DNA of 64,000 nucleotides, from assembly GCA_963827605.1 (NCBI GenBank), contig CAWHBK010000001.1, forward strand, positions 806,001 through 870,000, written 5' to 3'. The position numbers and the translations under genes were made by a program. Below the pieces are notes generated by a model. That model was given only the letters and a program-made list of their open reading frames with translations. It was not told where the DNA came from and made no database searches. Position 1 is the stretch's first letter, and the number at the start of each line of letters is the position of its first letter. Origin of the DNA: DSYU01 sp963827605 (lineage in GTDB: Bacteria > Chloroflexota > Anaerolineae > Anaerolineales > Anaerolineaceae). Below are positions 26,224-35,548 of this stretch, one piece after another.

Positions 26224-27975
26224 ATGAACACCCTGCGCTTTTCGCGCCTCGTTTTGCGCCGCTACTCGCGCCAGAACGTATTGTCCCGGCTAGCCGCGCG
26301 TGCCGCACTTGCCGCGCTCCTGCTGTGCGCTTCGGCCTGGACCAGCCCCGAACCGGCGGCAGCCGCGCCGCCGAACCCCCTGACCGCCCTCAGCAGCAGC
26401 CTCACCCAGGTCAGCGCCGGGCAGAACCACACCTGCGCCTTGCGGAGCGACGGCTCCATCACCTGCTGGGGCCTCAGCGCCAATGGTCGGACCACCCCAC
26501 CCAGCCCCAACAGCGGCTTCATCCAGCTCAGCGCCGGGAAGATGCACACCTGCGCCGTGCGGAGCGACAGCTCGCTCGCCTGCTGGGGATACAGCGGTAA
26601 TGGCCAGGCCACCCCGCCTTCCCCCAGCACTGGCTTCACCCAGGTCGGCGCTGGGGCCTACCATACCTGCGCCGTGAAGAGCGACAGTTCAGTCGCCTGC
26701 TGGGGATATAACGGTGATGGCCGGAGCACCCCACCCACCCCCAACAGCGGCTTCACCCAGGTTACCGCCGGGAACGTGCACACGTGCGCGCTCAAGAGCG
26801 ATGGATCGATCGCCTGCTGGGGACCTACCGTTGGTAGTATAACCACCCCGAACAGCGGCTTTACGCAGGTCAGCGCCGGGGACATGCACACCTGCGCCTT
26901 GCGGAGTAACAGCTCCATCGCCTGCTGGGGAGATAACAATTATGGACAGGTCACCCCACCCACCCCGAACAGCGGCTTTACCCAGGTCAGCGCCGGGGCT
27001 ATACACACCTGCGCCTTGCGGAGTAACAGCTCCATCGCCTGCTGGGGAGATAACGATTATGGACAGGCCACCCCACCCACCCCCAACAGCGGCTTTACCC
27101 AGGTCAGCGCTGGGACCTACCATACCTGCGCGCTGAAGAGCGATGGCTCGATCACCTGCTGGGGAATGAACGATAATGGCCAGGCGCCAACGATCAGCCT
27201 GTCTCCCGGCCTGCCGGCTGCCATCCCCTATAGTGACAGCTACAGTCAGGCCCTTACCGCCGGCGGCGGGCCAGGCGGCGGGCCATACACCTTCGACGTG
27301 GTCGCCGGGACGCTGCCGCCCGGGCTGGACCTCTCTACCAGCGGTACGATTGCCGGTACGCCCACCCAGGCGGGCAGCTACAGCTTCACCCTGCGCGCGC
27401 TGGATGCCATCCGTTACATGGGCACGCGGGCATACACCCTGGTTATCCCCCGCGCCCCGCTCAGCATCACCGCCAACGACGCCAGCCGCGCGTACGGCGA
27501 CGCCAACCCCACCTTCAGCGCCACCTTCATTGGGCTCAAGAACAACGATCCCATCAGCGCCAGCTTCACCACCCCGGCCGTGCCCGCCAGCCTGCCGGAT
27601 ACCTACCCCATCGTCCCGGCGGCTGCCGGCGCGCCTGCGCTCCTGGCCAACTATATCATCATTACCGCCAACGCCACCCTCACCGTGGGCAAGGCGCCGC
27701 TGACGGTGCGGGCGGATGATCTGACCAGGCCCTATGGCAGCCAGAACCCGCCGCCGACCTACTCCTTTATCGGGCTTAAGAATGGCGAAGGGCCGGGCGT
27801 GGTTAGCGGGCCGCCGCCGCTGCTGGCGACGAACGCGGCCACCCTCAGCCCGCCCGGAGACTACCCAATCCTGATCATGGGCAGCCTGACGGCGGAAAAC
27901 TATGACATCACCTACGCCAACGGCACGCTGCGCGTCGAGGGCGCGCAGGTTTTCCTCCCGGCAGTCCGGCGCTAA
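26224..27975 (+). CDS. Secreted RCC1-repeat / Ig-like / MBG-like surface protein, copy 1
   Basis: A 583-residue protein, first of three tandem paralogs. A long basic signal peptide ends near AAAAPPNPLTA. About 45-330 contains seven repeats of roughly 39 residues with the pattern AGxxHTCALRSDGSIxCWG, a seven-bladed RCC1-type propeller (RCC1_2-like). Each blade has a Cys pair that could form a disulphide outside the cell. About 335-430 is an Ig-like module (GTLPPGLDLSTSGTIAGTPT), then two MBG-type modules (SITANDASRAYGDANPTFSA and TVRADDLTRPYGSQNPP). It ends VFLPAVRR. I chose the ATG at 26224, which has AAGGAGATCTCC in front. Repeats five and six are near-identical at the DNA level. Likely adhesion or ligand binding; no enzymatic motif is seen. 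Confidence 0.8.
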   Translation: MNTLRFSRLVLRRYSRQNVLSRLAARAALAALLLCASAWTSPEPAAAAPPNPLTALSSSLTQVSAGQNHTCALRSDGSITCWGLSANGRTTPPSPNSGFIQLSAGKMHTCAVRSDSSLACWGYSGNGQATPPSPSTGFTQVGAGAYHTCAVKSDSSVACWGYNGDGRSTPPTPNSGFTQVTAGNVHTCALKSDGSIACWGPTVGSITTPNSGFTQVSAGDMHTCALRSNSSIACWGDNNYGQVTPPTPNSGFTQVSAGAIHTCALRSNSSIACWGDNDYGQATPPTPNSGFTQVSAGTYHTCALKSDGSITCWGMNDNGQAPTISLSPGLPAAIPYSDSYSQALTAGGGPGGGPYTFDVVAGTLPPGLDLSTSGTIAGTPTQAGSYSFTLRALDAIRYMGTRAYTLVIPRAPLSITANDASRAYGDANPTFSATFIGLKNNDPISASFTTPAVPASLPDTYPIVPAAAGAPALLANYIIITANATLTVGKAPLTVRADDLTRPYGSQNPPPTYSFIGLKNGEGPGVVSGPPPLLATNAATLSPPGDYPILIMGSLTAENYDITYANGTLRVEGAQVFLPAVRR

Positions 27976-28003
27976 ACCTCCACCAGGTACCAAAGAGATC
28001 CCC

Positions 28004-29743
28004 ATGAACATCCACCACCATTCGCTCCGCAAACCATTGTCTTTCCTCGCCGTGCTCCTGCTGTGCACAGCAATGGGGAGCAGCCCCAACACGGTTGGCT
28101 CACCAACCGCAGCCGCAGCGGCACTAACCACCCCGCTCGCCCTCAGCGGCGGCTTCACCCAGGTCAGCGCCGGACAGTACCACACCTGTGCGCTAAAGCG
28201 TGATGGCTCGATCGCCTGCTGGGGAGCAGCCGGTTTTGACATGATCAACCCACCCAACCCCAACACCGGCTTCACCCAGGTGAGCGCCGGATGGGATTTC
28301 GCCTGCGCGCGCAAAGGTGATGGTTCCATTGCCTGTTGGGGATGGAACGATTACGGCCAGGTCAGCCCGCTGCCCAACCCCAACACCGGCTTTACCCAGG
28401 TCAGCGCCGGGGGCATGCACGCCTGCGCGTTAAAAGGCGATGGTTCCATCGCCTGCTGGGGAGAGAACGGCTATGGCCAGGCCAACCTGCCCAGCACCAA
28501 CACCGGCTTCACCCAGGTGAGCGCCGGGGGCACGCACACCTGCGCGTTGAAGAGCAATGGTTCCATCGCCTGCTGGGGAGATAACGATTATGGCCAGACC
28601 AGCCCGGTGCCCAGCTCTACCAGCGGCTATACCCAGGTCAGCGCCGGGGGCACGCACACCTGCGCGCTAAAAGGCAACAGCTCCATCGCCTGCTGGGGAG
28701 AGAACGGCTATGGCCAGGCCACCCCGCCCAGCTCCAACAGCGGCTTCACCCAGGTCAGCGCCGGGTATGCGCACACCTGCGCGGTGAAGAGCGACGGCTC
28801 CATCGCCTGCTGGGGGTCGAATTCCCACAGCCAGCGCTACCTTCCCAACCCCAACAGCGCCATCACCCAGGTCAGCGCTGGGGTCACTCATACCTGCGTG
28901 GTGAAGAACGATGAGGCAGTCACCTGCTGGGGAGATAACCAGTATGACCAGGCGCCATGGATCAGCCTATCTCCCGACATGTTGGGTTCCATCGGCTATG
29001 GCGACAGCTACACCCAGGCCCTCACCGCCAGTGGTGGGCTGGGCGGCGGACCATACAGTTTTGATGTGGTCGCCGGATCGCTGCCGCCTGGGCTGAGCAT
29101 CTCCGCCAATGGCACGCTTTCCGGCGCGCCCACCGAGGTAGAGAGCTACACCTTCACCCTGCGCGCCCTGGACGCCATCGGCTACATGGGCACGCGAACC
29201 TACACCCAGCAGATCATGCGCACCCCGCTCAATATCACCGCCAACAACACCGCCCGCGACTACGGCGAAGCCAACCCCGCCTTTACCGCTGCCTTCGTGG
29301 GGTTGAAGAACAACGACCCCATCAGCGCCACCTACACCACCCCCGCCCTGCCCACCAGCCTGCCGGATACCTACCCGATTTACCTGGAGGTCGCCGGCGA
29401 TCCGACGCTGCTGGACAACTATATCCTCACCACCGCCGGCGCCACCCTCACCGTGCGCAGAGCCCCGCTGACGGTTAAGCCCGACGACCTGACCCGGCCC
29501 TATGGCAGCGACAACCCGCCGCTGACCTACGCATTCCACGGCCTCAAGAACGGCGAAGGGCCGGAAGTGGTCAGCGGGCCGCCGCCCGAGTTGACAACAT
29601 TCGCGCTGCCCGCCAGCCGGCCCGGAGATTACCCAATTTTGATCATGGGCAGCCTGAGGGCGGATAACTACGATATCCTCTACGCCCCAGGCACGCTGCG
29701 CATCGAGGGCATGCAGCTGTTCCTGCCGGGGGTATTACGCTAA
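28004..29743 (+). CDS. Secreted RCC1-repeat / Ig-like / MBG-like surface protein, copy 2
   Basis: A 579-residue paralog of the previous gene with the same domain order. It has a signal peptide (residues 1-35), seven RCC1-type repeats with paired Cys (for example AGGTHTCALKSNGSIACWG), the Ig-like GSLPPGLSISANGTLSGAPT, and MBG-type modules starting NITANNTARDYGEANPAFTA and TVKPDDLTRPYGSDNPPL. It ends LFLPGVLR. The second repeat has lost its HTC (it reads AGWDFACARKGDGSIACWG) but keeps the Cys pair. The start at 28004 has AAAGAGAT upstream, 28 bases after the first copy, so the three are probably one transcript. Confidence 0.8.
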   Translation: MNIHHHSLRKPLSFLAVLLLCTAMGSSPNTVGSPTAAAAALTTPLALSGGFTQVSAGQYHTCALKRDGSIACWGAAGFDMINPPNPNTGFTQVSAGWDFACARKGDGSIACWGWNDYGQVSPLPNPNTGFTQVSAGGMHACALKGDGSIACWGENGYGQANLPSTNTGFTQVSAGGTHTCALKSNGSIACWGDNDYGQTSPVPSSTSGYTQVSAGGTHTCALKGNSSIACWGENGYGQATPPSSNSGFTQVSAGYAHTCAVKSDGSIACWGSNSHSQRYLPNPNSAITQVSAGVTHTCVVKNDEAVTCWGDNQYDQAPWISLSPDMLGSIGYGDSYTQALTASGGLGGGPYSFDVVAGSLPPGLSISANGTLSGAPTEVESYTFTLRALDAIGYMGTRTYTQQIMRTPLNITANNTARDYGEANPAFTAAFVGLKNNDPISATYTTPALPTSLPDTYPIYLEVAGDPTLLDNYILTTAGATLTVRRAPLTVKPDDLTRPYGSDNPPLTYAFHGLKNGEGPEVVSGPPPELTTFALPASRPGDYPILIMGSLRADNYDILYAPGTLRIEGMQLFLPGVLR

Positions 29744-29771
29744 TCCACCACAAAGCACCAGAGAGCGATCC

Positions 29772-31499
29772 ATGAACACACACCACCTTTCGGGCCAGAA
29801 CGTATTCGCCCGGCTAACGCAGTTAGCCGCCTTCATCGTGCTCCTGTTATGCGCCGCAGTTGGGAGCAGCCCTGCCCCGGCAGCCGCCGCCCCGCCAAAT
29901 ACCCCGCTCGCCCTCAGCAGCAGCATAACCCAGGTCAGCGCGGGATGGGAGCACACCTGCGCGCTGAGGAGCGATGGCGCCATCGCCTGCTGGGGGTTCA
30001 ACGACTACGGCCAGGCCTCGCCGCCCAATCCCAACAGCGGCTTCATCCAGCTCAGCGCCGGGTCCTACCATACCTGCGCCGTGCGCGAGGACAGCTCGCT
30101 CGCCTGCTGGGGACGGAACGATTTCGGCCAGGTCAGCCCGCTGCCCAGCCCCACCACCGGCTTCACCCAGGTTGGCGCCGGGAGCATGCACACCTGCGCG
30201 GTGAAGAGCGACAGTTCCATTGCCTGCTGGGGGTTGAACGATTATGGCCAGGCCACCCCACCTTCCACCAACACCGGCTTCACCCAGGTTAGCGCCGGGA
30301 TGAATCACACCTGCGCGCGAAAGAGTGACGGCTCCATCGCCTGCTGGGGATCTATCTTTAGTGTACCCAACCCCAACACCGGCTATACCCAGGTCAGCAC
30401 CGCGGGCCAGACCACCTGCGCCTTGCGGATCGACAGAACCATCGCCTGCTGGGGAATGAACAATACTGGCCAGGCCACCCCGCCTATCCTCAACAACAAT
30501 TTCACCCAGGTCAGCGCTGGGGCCTACCATTCCTGCGCGCGAAAGATTGACGGCTCCATTGCCTGCTGGGGATCGAACCAATTTGGGCAGACCACACCAC
30601 CCAACCCCAACAGCAGCTTCATCCGGGTCGCCGTGGGGGGCTCGCATACCTGCGCGCTGAAGAATGATGGCGCGGTCACCTGCTGGGGGCTGAACAATTA
30701 CGACCAGGCGCCAACCATCAGCCTATCCCCCAACCTACCGGCATCCATCCCCTACGGCGATAGCTACACGCAGGCCCTCACCGCCACCGGCGAGCCGGGC
30801 GGCGAGCCGTACACCTTCAATGTGACCGCCGGAACCCTGCCGCCGGGGCTGGCGCTCTCCTCTACTGGTACCCTCTACGGCACGCCCAGCCAGGCAGGCA
30901 GCTTTAGCTTCACCGTGCGCGCGCTGGATGCCATCGGCTACATGGGCACGCGGGCCTACACCCTCACCATCCCCCGCGCCCCGCTGACCGTGAAAGCCGA
31001 TGACGCCAGCCGCGCCTACGGCTACGCCGACCCCACCTTCAGCGCCAGCTACCTGGGGCTCAAAAACAATGACCCCATCAGCGCCACCTTCACCACCCCG
31101 GCCCTGCCAACCAGCCTGCCGGGGACCTATGCCATCGTCCCGGCCCCCACCGGCGATCCGGCCATCCTGGCCAACTATATCCTCACTACCGCCGACGGCA
31201 CCCTCACCGTGACCAAAGCGCCGCTGACTGTGAAACCCGACGACCTGACCCGTCCCTACGGCAGCGACAACCCGCCGCTGACCTACGCCCTCGTTGGGCT
31301 GATGAACGGCGAAGGGCCGGGGGTGGTCAGCGGTGAGCCGCCAACGCTGGAGACGGACGCAGTACCCCTCAGCCTGCCCGGCGACTACCCGATCCTGATC
31401 ATGGGCAACCTGGCGGCGGACAACTACAACATCATCTACGCCCCCGGCACGCTGCACATCGAAGGCGCGCAGCTGTTCCTGCCGGCGGTCCTGCGCTAA
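29772..31499 (+). CDS. Secreted RCC1-repeat / Ig-like / MBG-like surface protein, copy 3
   Basis: A 575-residue third copy with the same architecture: signal peptide to about residue 35, seven RCC1-type repeats, Ig-like GTLPPGLALSSTGTLYGTPS, two MBG-type modules (TVKADDASRAYGYADPTFSA and TVKPDDLTRPYGSDNPPL), end LFLPAVLR. The fifth repeat is degenerate (TAGQTTCALRIDRTIACWG). The start at 29772 lies 28 bases after copy 2 and has AGAGAGCGATCC upstream. Its MBG part is closest in wording to copy 2, while some repeats resemble copy 1, which suggests exchange between copies. Confidence 0.8.
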   Translation: MNTHHLSGQNVFARLTQLAAFIVLLLCAAVGSSPAPAAAAPPNTPLALSSSITQVSAGWEHTCALRSDGAIACWGFNDYGQASPPNPNSGFIQLSAGSYHTCAVREDSSLACWGRNDFGQVSPLPSPTTGFTQVGAGSMHTCAVKSDSSIACWGLNDYGQATPPSTNTGFTQVSAGMNHTCARKSDGSIACWGSIFSVPNPNTGYTQVSTAGQTTCALRIDRTIACWGMNNTGQATPPILNNNFTQVSAGAYHSCARKIDGSIACWGSNQFGQTTPPNPNSSFIRVAVGGSHTCALKNDGAVTCWGLNNYDQAPTISLSPNLPASIPYGDSYTQALTATGEPGGEPYTFNVTAGTLPPGLALSSTGTLYGTPSQAGSFSFTVRALDAIGYMGTRAYTLTIPRAPLTVKADDASRAYGYADPTFSASYLGLKNNDPISATFTTPALPTSLPGTYAIVPAPTGDPAILANYILTTADGTLTVTKAPLTVKPDDLTRPYGSDNPPLTYALVGLMNGEGPGVVSGEPPTLETDAVPLSLPGDYPILIMGNLAADNYNIIYAPGTLHIEGAQLFLPAVLR

Positions 31500-31798
31500 G
31501 CGCTGCTTCAACCGATTGCGTACATATTTCCATAGGGTTTGGGTTCCGTTTTACAAATCCCCCCTTCCCACGCTGCACTTTGGGAATGGGCAAGGACGTG
31601 AAAATAAGGGCATACAGGATCAGCCGGTAGGGGCGCAGCGGTACGGGCAAATCGTCTTGTTGCGCCAGCCGCGGCGCTGCGCCCTTTCTGTGCCTTCCAG
31701 GGCGATGGTAATTGACGGGCACGGGTAGGGCGCAGCGCGGGGTGTTAAGAGGAAGGCGCCTGATCGTTTCACACGCAAATTCCTGTTGCAACGCCCCC
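31500..31798. other. Intergenic region without a convincing gene
   Basis: About 300 bases between the convergent copy-3 surface protein gene and the FAD oxidoreductase gene. Short frames here have no ribosome binding site or family resemblance. The sequence has scattered GGGCGCAGCG-like words (near 31632, 31670 and 31725) that look like a decayed repeat. No clear terminator is seen. Confidence 0.4.
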
Positions 31799-33082
31799 TT
31801 ACAGCTTCAAACGCTCCTGCGCATCCCCGGCCCGCTCGAAGTCGACTCCATCCCGCCGCAGCGCCTCCCGCAGATCGTCTACCGGCAGTTCGCGCGGCTG
31901 CAGCTTGCGCTCCACGCACAGCGCGGCTGCCAGCCCGGCCGCGTGCCCCGTAGCCAGGCAGTTGCCCATGCTCTTCCCGGCCGAGGCGGCCACGTGCGTG
32001 GCTGAGATACAGCGCCCCGCCGCCAGCAGGCCATCCACCTTCTGCGGAATGAGCGAGCGGTAGGGCACGTCATGGATCTTCATCCGTTCGTAGCGCACGA
32101 AACCGATATCCAGAAAGCCGCTGCGCCAGGCGACCGCGTCCGCGAAACGCTGCCCGCTCAACGCGTCTTGTTCGGTTAAGGTGTACAGACCCTTGATTCG
32201 GCGCGTCTCGCGCACGCCCACCTGCGGCCCGGCGTTCAGCAGTTCCACCTCCTGGAAAACCTCGCCGCCAAACGTGCGCAGCGCCTCCACCATCTCGATT
32301 ACCTGGTGACGGCTCAGCCGCTCGGCCTGGGTCAGGTCCGCCAGGTTGGTGCCGTCGAAGATTCCCAACGCGCGAGTACCCGCGTGGTTGCAGTACAGCG
32401 CGGCCTGCGAACCAAACCGGGCCAGATGCCAGCTCGGCGGCACTAGCGGGAAGGCTTCGCGCGCCGGCCCGTTCAGGTCGGCGGCGTGTTCCTTCAACGC
32501 AGCCTCGGCTTTTTCGAGGTCGATGTTGGCAACGTTGAAACACAGCGTCATCGGGGAAAGGGAGCCGCTTTCTTTCAGCATCTCGCACCCGGCGAAGGCT
32601 GCCACATCGCCATCCCCGGTGCAGTCGACCACCATCCGCGCGCCGATGCGCGCCAGCCCGTCCTTGGTGGCGATGATCACCCCGCGCACCCGTCCGTCTC
32701 GGATGCTTGCGTCCGCAATTTCCACGTCTACGATCTGGGCATGCACGTAGTAAGCCACGCCGGCTTCATCCAGCGCGTCGAAAGCCGCGGCTTTCAGGTA
32801 TTCGACGTTGCAAAACACCTCGTGCTCGCCCCAACGCGCCGCCCGCGGGCCATACGCCGCAATTTTGCCCAACAGCAGCTCGTGGACGGCCGAGCGCGGC
32901 TTCCCGCCCGGGCGCACCTGGTTGATCGGCATGCCCACGCAGAACGAGGCAATCCCGCCCAGGAAGCCGTAGCGCTCCAGCAGCAGCACGCGGGCGCCAG
33001 TACGCCCCGCCGCGATAGCCGCGCCCAGCCCGGCCGGACCCCCACCGGCTACGATGATGTCAAATTCACCAAGTGTGTTCAT
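31799..33082 (-). CDS. FAD-dependent oxidoreductase
   Basis: A 427-residue flavoprotein of the FAD-dependent oxidoreductase family PF12831. The N-terminal dinucleotide-binding motif is DIIVAGGGPAGLGAAIAAGR, followed by VLLLERYGFLGGIASFCVGM. Mid-protein, MVVDCTGDGDVAAFAGCEML matches the second FAD contact. Near the C-terminus LIPQKVDGLLAAGRCISATH and SMGNCLATGHAAGLAAALC match the family's final FAD-binding segment. The substrate is not predictable; relatives are often found with glycan catabolism genes. I chose the ATG at 33082 because AGGAACAGAACA precedes it and motif I starts directly after. It follows ftsH on the same strand after a long hairpin, so it probably has its own promoter (TATAAT at about 33140 on the minus strand). 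Confidence 0.85.
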   Translation of the reverse strand: MNTLGEFDIIVAGGGPAGLGAAIAAGRTGARVLLLERYGFLGGIASFCVGMPINQVRPGGKPRSAVHELLLGKIAAYGPRAARWGEHEVFCNVEYLKAAAFDALDEAGVAYYVHAQIVDVEIADASIRDGRVRGVIIATKDGLARIGARMVVDCTGDGDVAAFAGCEMLKESGSLSPMTLCFNVANIDLEKAEAALKEHAADLNGPAREAFPLVPPSWHLARFGSQAALYCNHAGTRALGIFDGTNLADLTQAERLSRHQVIEMVEALRTFGGEVFQEVELLNAGPQVGVRETRRIKGLYTLTEQDALSGQRFADAVAWRSGFLDIGFVRYERMKIHDVPYRSLIPQKVDGLLAAGRCISATHVAASAGKSMGNCLATGHAAGLAAALCVERKLQPRELPVDDLREALRRDGVDFERAGDAQERLKL

Positions 33083-33148
33083 TGTTCTGTTCCTATGTCC
33101 GCATTGGAAAGCGCAGGTTGCAAATAATCCGGTCTGTCTATTATAGAA

Positions 33149-33195
33149 GAATAACGCACCCGGCAGCACGCTATAAGCCACCGGGTGCGTTATTC
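33149..33195 (-). terminator. 15-bp hairpin after ftsH
   Basis: GAATAACGCACCCGG (33149-33163) and CCGGGTGCGTTATTC (33181-33195) pair perfectly around a 17-base loop, 20 bases after the ftsH stop on the minus strand. It is followed by TTCTATAAT, not a clean T-run, so termination would be partial. The same TATAAT may start the downstream oxidoreductase transcript. Confidence 0.5.
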
Positions 33196-33215
33196 TCACT
33201 TTTTCGGAAATCCGG

Positions 33216-35084
33216 TTATATGCTTGTTGCGTTCGAATAAATCGGCTGCAGCGCCGGTTCGCCGCTCAGCGTTGGCGTGCTCATCAGCTCGATAAAGCGC
33301 TCCTGGCTGATCGTCTCCACTTCCAGCAGCTCGCCGGCAATGCGGTCCACGAACATGCGCTTATCGGTCAGGATTTTGCGCGCCTCGCTATAACAATCGT
33401 CCAGGATCGTCTTCACCGACCCGTCGATCGTCTCGAAGGTCTTTTGCGACCCGCGCGGCTGGGCCAGCGCCGCCAGCCCCTGCGCCTGCGGGAAAACGCG
33501 CAGCCCGGTGGTTGCTGTCCATGCCCAGGCGCATGACCATCTCTTCGGCTAGCTGGGTCGCCACCTGCAGATCGTTGGATGCGCCGGTGGTGACATCCTG
33601 GAAGAAGATCTCCTCCGCGGCGCGCCCGCCCATCAGCCCGGTGATCCGCGCCAGGATCTTATTCTTCGACATCAGCAGGCTGTCCTGCTCGGGCAGCGCC
33701 ATGGTATAACCGCCGGCTTGCCCGCGCGGGATAATCGTGATCTTATACACCGGGTCGCACTGCTCGCAGCCGTGCATCGCAATCGCGTGCCCGGCCTCGT
33801 GGTAGGCGATGATGCGCCGCTCGTGCTCGCTCATCACCCGGTTCTTCTGCTGCACGCCCCCGGCCAGGTTCTTTTCGATGGCCTCCTCGAAATCGCGCAT
33901 CGCAATAGAGGGATGTTCGTTGCGCACCGCCAGGATGGCCGCCTCGTTGACGATATTCGCCAGGTCCGCGCCCACCAGGCCAGGCGTGGCCTTGGCCAGG
34001 TTGGTCACCCGCACATCTTCCGCCAGCCGTTTGCCCTTCACGTGCACATTGAAGATCGCCTCACGCCCGCGGATGTCCGGGCGCGAGACAAACACGCGCC
34101 GGTCAAAACGACCCGGGCGGGTCAGCGCCGAGTCGAGGATATCCACCCGGTTGGTAGCCGCCAGCACGATCACGTTTTCCGACGTGTCAAAGCCGTCCAT
34201 CTCCACCAGCAGCTGGTTGAGGGTCTGGTCCTGCTCCATCTCGGCCCCGCTGCCCGAAGTGTGCCGCTCGCGCCCTACGGCGTCAATCTCATCGATGAAA
34301 ATGATGCACGGCGCGCGCTTGCGGGCCTTCTTGAACAGCGAGCGCACCCGCCCAGCGCCAACCCCGGCAAACACTTCCACGAACTCCGAGCCGGAAATGG
34401 CGTAGAAGGGCACCCCCGCCTCGCCCGCCACGGCTTTGGCGATCAGCGTCTTGCCCGTGCCAGGGTCGCCTACCAGTAAAACGCCCGCGCGGCATCTTCG
34501 CGCCCATCGCGGCGTACTTATCGCCCTCCTTGAGGAACGTGACGACATCGCGCAGCTCCTGGAGGTTTTCCTCCATGCCGGCCACGTCGCCAAAACGCAC
34601 GTTGGGGATTACGCCTTCATCGAAATCCTTCTTTTGCATCGGGTTCCGATCTCACCAGCCGGATGGCCATAAACGTCAGCGCGCCGATCAAGGCAAAGGT
34701 AATCAGCGTGCTGGCCGCCTTGCTGGCCTGCACCGAAGCGCTCTTGACCATCTCGAACTGCACCTTCGCCAGCTGTTCGCCTTTCAGGCCCAGGTAAGAA
34801 AGCTGTTCGAGCAGAGATTGGTTGGTATCCCGGATGGCCTTTTCGGTGCGCCCGTCGCGGTAGTGCACTACCAGATCGCCGGTCACCAGGGTATCATCAA
34901 TCTTCATAATCTTATCACTGCCAATATCCCTGGCAATGGTGCTCAGCGAAAGCATCTGCGGAGTTTTCTGGGTGGGGATCCAGATTGCCGCCAGCATACC
35001 GAATAAAGCCAGAATGGCAGCTCCAAACAGGAGGATTTTTTTGTTTTGAAACAACTTACTCGGGGAAGAATTGTTCTTGTTCAT
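33216..35084 (-). CDS. ftsH: ATP-dependent zinc metalloprotease FtsH, frameshifted
   Basis: About 622 residues after joining four frames. The membrane protease degrades misfolded and regulatory proteins. Residues 17-38 and about 120-143 are the two membrane helices (ILLFGAAILALFGMLAAIW; STLITFALIGALTFMAIRL). The AAA domain has VLLVGDPGTGKTLIAKAVAG (Walker A, about 210), CIIFIDEIDAVGRER (Walker B) and the second region of homology RPGRFDRRV. The zinc site HEAGHA is at about 430, and MGGRAAEEIFF follows. Frames change near 34645 (a CCC run), 34490 and 33510. The family sequence continues across each, so the breaks look like sequencing indels. The C-terminal 66 residues include TILDDCYSEARKILTDKR. 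It starts at 35084. Confidence 0.9.
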
Positions 35085-35389
35085 TGTTGAAACCTGCTAC
35101 TCCTAATACTGCCCAATCAGCCCGGCTTACCACGTGCGTGACGGCGAAGCCTGTAATTGCCATCGAGCAATCGAGACGTGTAATATTGGATGGTGAAGGG
35201 TCATTTTATCAAAAAATATCAGGTTTCGCGGAAAAATCAAGGTTTTATTAAAATTTTAACACTTTTGAAAACTCGCTTTCCGCGCAACCCTCAGCCCTTC
35301 GAGGGGTTAATGTTAGGAAAGGGACAATTCGTCCATACGGGATCAAGCGATCAGGCTTGAAAAACCAGCGCTTTCCTTTCTCCTCCTTA
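35085..35389. other. Intergenic region between ftsH and the tRNA promoter
   Basis: About 300 bases with no gene. It should carry the ftsH promoter (minus strand). The AT-rich segment 35195-35270 is followed by a GC-containing stretch. CCTCAGCCCTTCGAGGGG (35289-35306) can fold into a short hairpin. Nothing else is recognised. Confidence 0.4.
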
Positions 35390-35418
35390 TTGACAAACCT
35401 CCCAATCTATATTAAAAT
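35390..35418 (+). promoter_or_regulatory. Sigma-70-type promoter of the tRNA gene
   Basis: TTGACA (35390-35395) and TAAAAT (35413-35418) are exactly 17 bases apart and end 13 bases before the tRNA. This is the best -35/-10 pair in the window and fits a highly expressed stable RNA. Confidence 0.75.
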
Positions 35419-35431
35419 CACCCCGTTCTGG

Positions 35432-35503
35432 GGCGAGGTAGCTCAACGGTGGAGCAGTGGACTCATAAGCCATTGGTTGTGGGTTCAAATCCCACCCTCG
35501 CCA
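35432..35503 (+). tRNA. tRNA with CAT anticodon (Met, or Ile2 if lysidine-modified)
   Basis: A 72-base cloverleaf. The acceptor arms GGCGAGG and CCTCGCC pair perfectly, the D stem is GCTC/GAGC, and the T arm is GTGGG-TTCAAAT-CCCAC. The anticodon loop CTCATAA gives CAT. The anticodon stem GTGGA/GCCAT has an A-G mismatch next to the loop and a G-T pair at its base. The first acceptor pair is G-C, unlike the usual mismatched initiator, so this is an elongator Met or tRNA-Ile2; sequence alone does not decide. The CCA end is not encoded. It has its own promoter and terminator. Confidence 0.85.
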
Positions 35504-35510
35504 CAAAGAG

Positions 35511-35548
35511 AAAGGCCGGTTGTGTTTTCAGCACAACCGGCCTTTTTT
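35511..35548 (+). terminator. Intrinsic terminator of the tRNA gene
   Basis: GGCCGGTTGTG (35514-35524) and CACAACCGGCC (35532-35542) form a perfect 11-bp stem with a 7-base loop, preceded by AAA and followed by TTTTTT. It is a textbook rho-independent terminator eight bases after the tRNA. Confidence 0.9.

Noticed and set aside
26689..28329. A 546-codon open frame on the minus strand opposite the RCC1-repeat genes
   Set aside because: It is the mirror of a repetitive GC-rich plus-strand gene with clear signal peptide, ribosome binding site and domains. The predicted protein has no family resemblance and only repeats the complement of the plus-strand units.
31516..31791. Short open frames in the gap after the third surface-protein gene
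   Set aside because: No ribosome binding site, no known domain, and the frames overlap on both strands in GC-rich DNA.
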